From an uncultured Flavobacteriaceae bacterium (GTDB lineage: Bacteria > Bacteroidota > Bacteroidia > Flavobacteriales > Flavobacteriaceae), in contig CAMZMA010000147.1 in assembly GCA_947311815.1 (NCBI GenBank), positions 1 to 6,566 of the forward strand: 6,566 nt of DNA, written 5' to 3'. A program made the position numbers and the translations under genes. Shown here in pieces: positions 1-4,532 of the stretch (positions within the stretch are counted from its first letter, which is position 1; every line of letters starts with the position of its first letter). Under the pieces are notes generated by a model. That model worked only from the letters and a program-made list of their open reading frames with translations, was not told the origin of the DNA and ran no database searches.

Positions 1-7
1 ATCGATG

Positions 8-565
8 TTATTTTCCATAACTTACAGTGTTCATTTTTACATAATTTTCTTGCAACCATTTCCTAGCTTTACTTAATTGCGATTTAGAAGTACCTACTGT
101 AATACCTAATTCTTTCGCAATTCCTGAGTGTTTAAACCCTTCGATAGCATATAAATTGAATACCATTTTATATCCGTCTGGTAATAAATCTATCAATTTT
201 TGAATGTCTTCTACCGAGGTGTTTTCTAAACTTTCGGTAGCATTGTTGTTAAACACAAAATCTTCATCCGTTAACTGAAGCTTATTTTTTTTTCGTAGAT
301 AAGAAATACAGGTATTTACCATAATTCTACGTACCCAACCTTCAAAACTACCTTGATGTTTAAAAGAGTCTAACTTGGTAAAGACTTTTAAAAATCCTGT
401 CAGCATCAACTCTTCTGCATGATGCATATCTTTTACATATTGCCTACAAACTCCTAACATTTTTGGAGAAAACTGCTCGAATAATTGCTCTTGCGCCTCT
501 CTATTGTTGGCAATTGCGCTTTTTATGAGTTTTTGTTGTGCGTTATGTAATGGTATAATTTTCAA
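8..565 (-). CDS. ECF-type RNA polymerase sigma-70 family sigma factor (TTG start)
   Basis: A 185-residue protein, full length for an ECF sigma factor, which directs RNA polymerase to a specific promoter set. Region 2 spans about residues 24-92: a QFSPKMLGVCRQYVKD segment, then HAEELMLTGFLKVF, then the GSFEGWVRRIMVN core-binding/-10 stretch. Region 4 spans about 118-172, with LPDGYKMVFNLYAIEGF leading into the helix-turn-helix GIAKELGITVGTSKSQLSKAR. This conserved pattern is typical of the common Bacteroidota ECF family. The start codon is TTG (563-565): an in-frame stop lies six codons upstream (581-583), no ATG or GTG lies between, and the next ATG is residue 36, inside region 2. The N-terminus KIIPLH resembles that of relatives as I recall them, which supports the TTG. 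No anti-sigma gene is visible, but only 7 bases remain downstream. The target regulon is unknown. Confidence 0.93.
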   Translation of the reverse strand: MKIIPLHNAQQKLIKSAIANNREAQEQLFEQFSPKMLGVCRQYVKDMHHAEELMLTGFLKVFTKLDSFKHQGSFEGWVRRIMVNTCISYLRKKNKLQLTDEDFVFNNNATESLENTSVEDIQKLIDLLPDGYKMVFNLYAIEGFKHSGIAKELGITVGTSKSQLSKARKWLQENYVKMNTVSYGK

Positions 566-725
566 AGCTGTTTTTGATTTCTAATCGTCTTACAAATATA
601 TAGACTACAAAGTTTGTAAAAAGGTTGCTTTAAACCTGAGTATTCTATCAAGAGTAAATAGATATTTGAGTTTTAAATGATTCAAAAACGATGTAAGAAT
701 CTAGAAAACATCATCAAAAGTTTAT
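566..725. other. Intergenic region between pepE and the sigma factor gene
   Basis: A 160-base AT-rich spacer. It contains a candidate -7 element (593-600) and an interrupted palindrome with 6-base arms, tacaaa g tttgta, at 606-618. The palindrome sits just upstream of the -7 element, where an operator could be. I see no convincing intrinsic terminator after pepE, so read-through from pepE into the sigma gene is possible. No small gene with a plausible start and length was found. Confidence 0.5.
593..600 (-). promoter_or_regulatory. Candidate -7 element for the sigma factor gene
   Basis: On the minus strand this reads TATATTTG, a match to the Bacteroidota -7 consensus TAnnTTTG. It would give a leader of roughly 20 nt before the TTG start at 565. 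No good TTTG lies at the usual -33 distance; the nearest TTTG is only about 8 bases away, inside the small palindrome at 606-618. The call therefore rests on one element and could be chance in AT-rich DNA. Confidence 0.35.
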
Positions 726-1436
726 CTATTCATACAAAAAACTAAAATCACTACCCGCTTCAAATTCTTGCGGATTTTTATTTTGTTTAAACAAACGAGC
801 AGATATATTTCCTTTTAAAAGAATTGATTTTCCTGAAACAGCTAACCAACTACCTTCTCGCAATCCTAAAACAGAAGTTTTATTAAAAACATGGTATTCT
901 TTTATACGAGTTTCTCTAGTTTCTCCCATATGTGTAGAACCTTTAATCGGGTCTAAATAATGTGCGTTTATATTAAAAGGAATCAATTGTAAAGTATCGA
1001 AACTTGGTGGATATACAATCGGCATATCATTAGTATTCATCATTGTAACTCCACAAATATTACTACCCGCACTTGTGCCTAAATATGGAGTTCCTGAATT
1101 TACAACTTGCTGTAAATCAGTGATAATATCTTTTTTATAGAGTTGATTTAACAACTCAAAAGTATTTCCCCCTCCAGTAAAAATAGCTTCGGCATTTTGT
1201 ATGGCTTCCTTCGGATTTTTGTATTGATGAATTCCTTTAACATCTATAAAAATAGTAGCAAATGCTTTTTTAGCTATTTGTGTATATGCGTCATATGTAA
1301 TTCCGCTTGGTCTTGCATACGGAATAAATAAAATTGTTTTTACATCACTAAAAAACTGCTGTAAAGTAGGTAATAAATATTCTAAATAACTGCTTCCATG
1401 AATGGTTGAAGTACTTGCTATGATCATTTTTTTCAT
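726..1436 (-). CDS. pepE: Dipeptidase E (peptidase family S51), aspartyl dipeptidase
   Basis: A 236-residue cytoplasmic peptidase, close in length to the Salmonella enzyme (about 229). The family hydrolyses dipeptides with N-terminal aspartate. It is recognisable end to end: the start MIIASTSTIHG, then GGGNTFELL (88-96), the nucleophile-elbow segment YLGTSAGSNI with Ser122, TNDMPIV with Asp137, FNINAHY with His159, then GETRETRIKE, followed by GLREGSWL. Ser122/Asp137/His159 match the Salmonella triad Ser120/Asp135/His157 with a constant offset of two, so the enzyme should be active. There is no signal peptide. The annotated ATG (1434-1436) gives MKKM; a second in-frame ATG at 1425-1427 is almost equally good and has a GAAAG at better spacing. 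The gene is separated from the upstream T9SS cassette by a terminator and has its own promoter. It probably serves peptide catabolism and is unrelated to secretion. Confidence 0.95.
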   Translation of the reverse strand: MKKMIIASTSTIHGSSYLEYLLPTLQQFFSDVKTILFIPYARPSGITYDAYTQIAKKAFATIFIDVKGIHQYKNPKEAIQNAEAIFTGGGNTFELLNQLYKKDIITDLQQVVNSGTPYLGTSAGSNICGVTMMNTNDMPIVYPPSFDTLQLIPFNINAHYLDPIKGSTHMGETRETRIKEYHVFNKTSVLGLREGSWLAVSGKSILLKGNISARLFKQNKNPQEFEAGSDFSFLYE

Positions 1437-1440
1437 CTTT

Positions 1441-1470
1441 CAAAAGTACTACTATTATTACCTTAACAAA
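1441..1470 (-). promoter_or_regulatory. Promoter of pepE (Bacteroidota -33/-7 type)
   Basis: On the minus strand there is TTTG at 1470-1467 (-33 element), 18 bases of spacing, then TACTTTTG at 1448-1441, a full match to TAnnTTTG (-7 element). Both elements and the spacing fit the primary sigma factor consensus of Bacteroidota. The -7 element ends only four bases before the ATG at 1436, so transcription would begin at or next to the start codon. This predicts a leaderless or nearly leaderless mRNA, or translation from the second ATG at 1427. Confidence 0.6.
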
Positions 1471-1547
1471 AATTTACTTGCTTTTTTGGATGATATCTAT
1501 CGAAGCCGACATATGTACATTATCTTTATAAATTGAATTCATCACAT

Positions 1548-1576
1548 AAAAAAAGCATCTCAAAAATGAGATGCTT
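1548..1576 (-). terminator. Rho-independent terminator of the adhesin-porP-ompA transcript
   Basis: Perfect 10-bp inverted repeat: left arm aagcatctca (1553-1562), four-base loop (1563-1566), right arm tgagatgctt (1567-1576). Read on the minus strand, the stem is followed at once by a T-tract (1554-1548), which is the layout of an intrinsic terminator. It lies about 40 bases after the stop codon at 1617 and separates the T9SS cassette from pepE. Confidence 0.88.
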
Positions 1577-1616
1577 AAAACTTTAAGTTTTTTGGGGGAA
1601 TGGGAAAATCGGGGGA

Positions 1617-3584
1617 TTAATAATCTACAATTACAAATTCTGTACGCCTATTGGCTTGATGCTCTTCTGCTGAACATTTTACTCTATTGGTATGTCTATC
1701 ATTATCTACACATCCATTGGTTAACCTCGTTTCTCCAAATCCTTTTCCTGAAATTCTTTCTGGTGATATGCCTTGTGAGATAATATAACGTACGGTTGAT
1801 TTTGCTCTTCTGTCCGATAATTTTTCATTGTACCGCGCTCTTCCTCGTGCATCGGTATGTGAACCTGATTGTATAATGATTTTTGGGTATTTTCTCATAA
1901 TACTCACTATGTGGTTTAACTCTTCTGCAGCATCGGGTCTAATATCCGATTTGTTATAATTAAAATAAATAGGGTTGATTTTGATACATATTGCCCCTTC
2001 TTCACAATGCGTAAAATCATTATGTAAGATTAATTGCAGCTTAATATCTTCTTTTTCTGTTGCTTTTTTGGCTACAAAAATTTGTTTTGAAGGCAGATAA
2101 TATTCTTTGGTTGCTTTCACTACATATGTAGAATCACAACTTACTTTAAAGCGAAACCTTGCATCAGCCCCAACAATTGTACTGTCTAACTTTATGTTGT
2201 TTTTACTTAAAATTACTTTAGCGCCTGGTAATATTTGTTGCGTTATTTTATCTACGACAACTCCTTGTTTTTCTGTAAAACATGGGGGGATGATAATTTC
2301 TTCTAATTGGGTAACGGAATAGATATCATCATCTCCTAAACCTCCTTTTCTATTTGACGATACATATCCTTTTCTTGTTGTTGGATTGATGATGAAAGCA
2401 AAATCATCTAATTCACTATTTACAGGTGCTTTTAAATTAATTGCTTTTTCAAATCCTGTTGTTTCTAATTTGCTCGAAAAAATATCTAATGCGCCTAAAC
2501 CAAAACGACCATCAGAAGAAAAATACAAGGTATTGTCATCAGAAATATAAGGAAACATTTCTCTTCCTTCTGTATTGATGTTTTTTCCTAAATTTACAGG
2601 GTTTCCGTACGAATTATATCCTTTAATTTCTACATAAAAAATATCTGTTTGACCAATGGTTCCTGGCATATCTGAAGTAAAATATAGTTTTTTACCATCT
2701 TTACTAACCGATGGATGCCCAACAGAATACTCATTAGAATTAAATGGTAGTTCTTTGATGTTTTTCCAAGTATTGTTAACAGAATCTCTCTCTGCTCTAT
2801 AAATTTTTAATTTATTGATTCCTTTTTTGTCTTCTCTATATTTCCCATTATTGTAATTGTTTCTTGTAAAGTACATTACTTGCTTATCTGGAGAAAAAGA
2901 CACCGAAGATTCGTGGTACTTTGAGTTAATTTTTTTTGGAAATTTAACAATATTACCTACTTGATTACTTGTGTCTACGGGTGCGTAGTAAATATCTAAA
3001 AAGGGTTGCTTGTTCCATGCATATATCCTTTTTACTTGTCTATTTTCTCTTTTTGATGAGGCGAAAAGAATCCCATTCTTATAAAATGTTGTGCCAAAAT
3101 CTGATAAACTAGAATTAATATTTTTTAAATTACTTATACTAAATTTTGGATCTTCTTTTAATAGAGTAATTTTTTCTTTATTTCTAATAAAATTTTCCCC
3201 TCTTCTATCTTCTTTCTTTGCTTCATTAAATTTTTGAATCCATTTATCGGATTCTTTATATTTTTTAATTCCTCGTAAAGCTTGCGCATATTTGAACATA
3301 TATTCTGGCGATACTTCATGAGCATAAAATAAAAAGAGCCTATTATATGCAGAAGATGCTTTAGCCATTTTAACGTTGTAATAATAGCTATCTCCTAATT
3401 GTTGTAAAACATGTTTTGTTGGTGTTGGCGATTTTTTAGCTATTTTTTCATAAGCTTTAGCGGCATTTATATATGCCATTTTATTAAAATAACTATCAGC
3501 TTTTTTTGTCTTTTTTGTTTGTGCCAATAAAGGCAAAGAACAAAATAACAATAATACAATACTTATGTGTTTTATTTTTTTCAT
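1617..3584 (-). CDS. OmpA-family protein of PorE-like architecture (T9SS-associated)
   Basis: A 655-residue envelope protein. A signal peptide (residues 1-21, probable cleavage after LLLPLLA-type core, LLA/Q) has no lipobox. Residues 25-145 are helical and TPR-like. Residues about 155-425 carry PD40/WD40-like propeller repeats: SVSFSPDKQVMYFT, HPSVSKDGKKLYFTSD and PYISDDNTLYFSSDGR, each followed by a D-I-F/Y strand. Residues about 435-520 resemble a carboxypeptidase-regulatory-like beta-sandwich, starting GVVVDKITQQILPGAKV. Residues about 538-655 are the OmpA peptidoglycan-binding domain; Asp578 (SHTD) and Arg593 (LSDRR) match the two diaminopimelate-binding residues known in Acinetobacter OmpA, and NRRTEFVI closes it. 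The domain order matches PorE, which links T9SS components to peptidoglycan in Porphyromonas. Placement right after porP/sprF suggests a structural role for the adhesin cassette, which is inference. Some databases would name it simply OmpA family protein. Confidence 0.92.
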   Translation of the reverse strand: MKKIKHISIVLLLFCSLPLLAQTKKTKKADSYFNKMAYINAAKAYEKIAKKSPTPTKHVLQQLGDSYYYNVKMAKASSAYNRLFLFYAHEVSPEYMFKYAQALRGIKKYKESDKWIQKFNEAKKEDRRGENFIRNKEKITLLKEDPKFSISNLKNINSSLSDFGTTFYKNGILFASSKRENRQVKRIYAWNKQPFLDIYYAPVDTSNQVGNIVKFPKKINSKYHESSVSFSPDKQVMYFTRNNYNNGKYREDKKGINKLKIYRAERDSVNNTWKNIKELPFNSNEYSVGHPSVSKDGKKLYFTSDMPGTIGQTDIFYVEIKGYNSYGNPVNLGKNINTEGREMFPYISDDNTLYFSSDGRFGLGALDIFSSKLETTGFEKAINLKAPVNSELDDFAFIINPTTRKGYVSSNRKGGLGDDDIYSVTQLEEIIIPPCFTEKQGVVVDKITQQILPGAKVILSKNNIKLDSTIVGADARFRFKVSCDSTYVVKATKEYYLPSKQIFVAKKATEKEDIKLQLILHNDFTHCEEGAICIKINPIYFNYNKSDIRPDAAEELNHIVSIMRKYPKIIIQSGSHTDARGRARYNEKLSDRRAKSTVRYIISQGISPERISGKGFGETRLTNGCVDNDRHTNRVKCSAEEHQANRRTEFVIVDY

Positions 3585-3600
3585 CTGTAATATTTATTAA

Positions 3601-4530
3601 CTAAAAGAATCTTGGTGATTTGATTTTATCTTTTACAAAATCAAAATTAAAAAGTAAAAATACTTCGTGAGATCCTGAATTAAAATTCTGTAATTCTGTT
3701 AAGGTATAATCGTATGCGTAACCAACTCTTAAAGAATTGTTTACCCGTATATTCATCATTGCTGATACAGATTCATTTAACCGATGTGACACCCCTAATT
3801 CTAGCTTGTCAAAAAACAAAAAATTACCCGATACATCTATCGATAAAGGAGCGCCTTTTGCTGCTTTTAACATTCCTGATGGTTTAAATTTGATATCTTC
3901 TGTTAATTGAAAAACATAGCCACTGGTTAAAAAATAATGTTTTACCCTTGATGCTCTGGTTACTTGACCTGGTGTTTTTTTGAAATAGAAGGTTTCTAAT
4001 AAATTAGGTATTGATAAACCTGCGTAAAATTTTTCTGTATAATAGAAAAGACCAGTTCCTACATTAGGAAAAATCTTGTTAACATTATTGTTTATAAAAG
4101 AAGCGTCTGGCAAATTTGTGATAAGTGATGATAAATTAGCATTAAAAAATGATATACCTGCTTTAACACCAAAGGCAAGATTTGCTTTTTCTCCAACATG
4201 TATTGTATAAGAAAAATCTCCAAACAAATTATTGGTATTTACAGGACCTAATTTATCTGTTACTACTGATAAACCAAGACCCACATTATTACCCACAGGA
4301 GAATGAACTCCTAAAGTAAAGGTTTTTGGTGCTCCTTCAATTCCAACCCATTGATAACGCCCTAAAAAATTTGCGCTTAAATAGTCATCAGACCCCGCAT
4401 ATGCCGGATTTATGATGTTCATATTATACATATACTGCGTATATTGTGGGTCTTGTTGTGCATTTACAAATATAGTATTGATCACTATTATTGATATTGC
4501 TATAATTTTTTTCATATCTATTGATTTCAT
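3601..4530 (-). CDS. PorP/SprF family type IX secretion system membrane protein
   Basis: A 309-residue outer-membrane beta-barrel protein. The signal peptide ends at about VNA/QQ (24/25), followed by the family signature DPQYTQYMYNMNIINPAYAGS (27-47; here split as DPQYTQYMYN and MNIINPAYAGS). Alternating hydrophobic strands fill the rest. The C-terminus GYAYDYTLTEL, GSHEVFLLF and final SPRFF is also characteristic. In Flavobacterium, SprF is needed for secretion of the adhesin SprB, and paralogues support secretion of neighbouring type B sorting-domain proteins; by position, this one should serve the adhesin encoded just upstream. The first ATG (4530) lies two bases after the adhesin stop, suggesting coupled translation. 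The second ATG (residue 6, 4513-4515) gives a more usual signal peptide, MKKIIAIS, and may be the true start. It is called sprF-like rather than sprF because flavobacteria carry many paralogues. Confidence 0.94.
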   Translation of the reverse strand: MKSIDMKKIIAISIIVINTIFVNAQQDPQYTQYMYNMNIINPAYAGSDDYLSANFLGRYQWVGIEGAPKTFTLGVHSPVGNNVGLGLSVVTDKLGPVNTNNLFGDFSYTIHVGEKANLAFGVKAGISFFNANLSSLITNLPDASFINNNVNKIFPNVGTGLFYYTEKFYAGLSIPNLLETFYFKKTPGQVTRASRVKHYFLTSGYVFQLTEDIKFKPSGMLKAAKGAPLSIDVSGNFLFFDKLELGVSHRLNESVSAMMNIRVNNSLRVGYAYDYTLTELQNFNSGSHEVFLLFNFDFVKDKIKSPRFF

Positions 4531-4532
4531 AT

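Larger units (their letters stand above)
1437..1616. other. Intergenic region: cassette terminator and pepE promoter
   Basis: A 180-base spacer. The half next to the ompA-like gene holds a 3' untranslated segment with three C-tracts on the minus strand (1611-1615, 1602-1604, 1594-1598), a small inverted repeat at 1577-1591 (7-base arms around one base) and the intrinsic terminator. The other half holds the pepE promoter. The stretch 1471-1547 shows nothing I can assign. Confidence 0.6.

Noticed and set aside
689..714. Hairpin after pepE (gatgt / acatc arms).
   Set aside because: The stem is only five bases with a long loop and no following T-tract on the minus strand, so it does not qualify as a terminator.
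1594..1615. Possible G-quadruplex on the plus strand (runs of 5, 3 and 5 G).
   Set aside because: Only three separate G-tracts are present within a short distance, one short of the usual four.
1571..1783. Plus-strand open frame of 70 codons with hydrophobic content.
   Set aside because: It begins in the terminator and overlaps the OmpA domain coding region on the other strand; its hydrophobicity follows from the antisense reading.
2107..2322. Plus-strand open frame of 71 codons.
   Set aside because: It lies wholly inside the well-supported PorE-like gene and has no independent sign of being coding.
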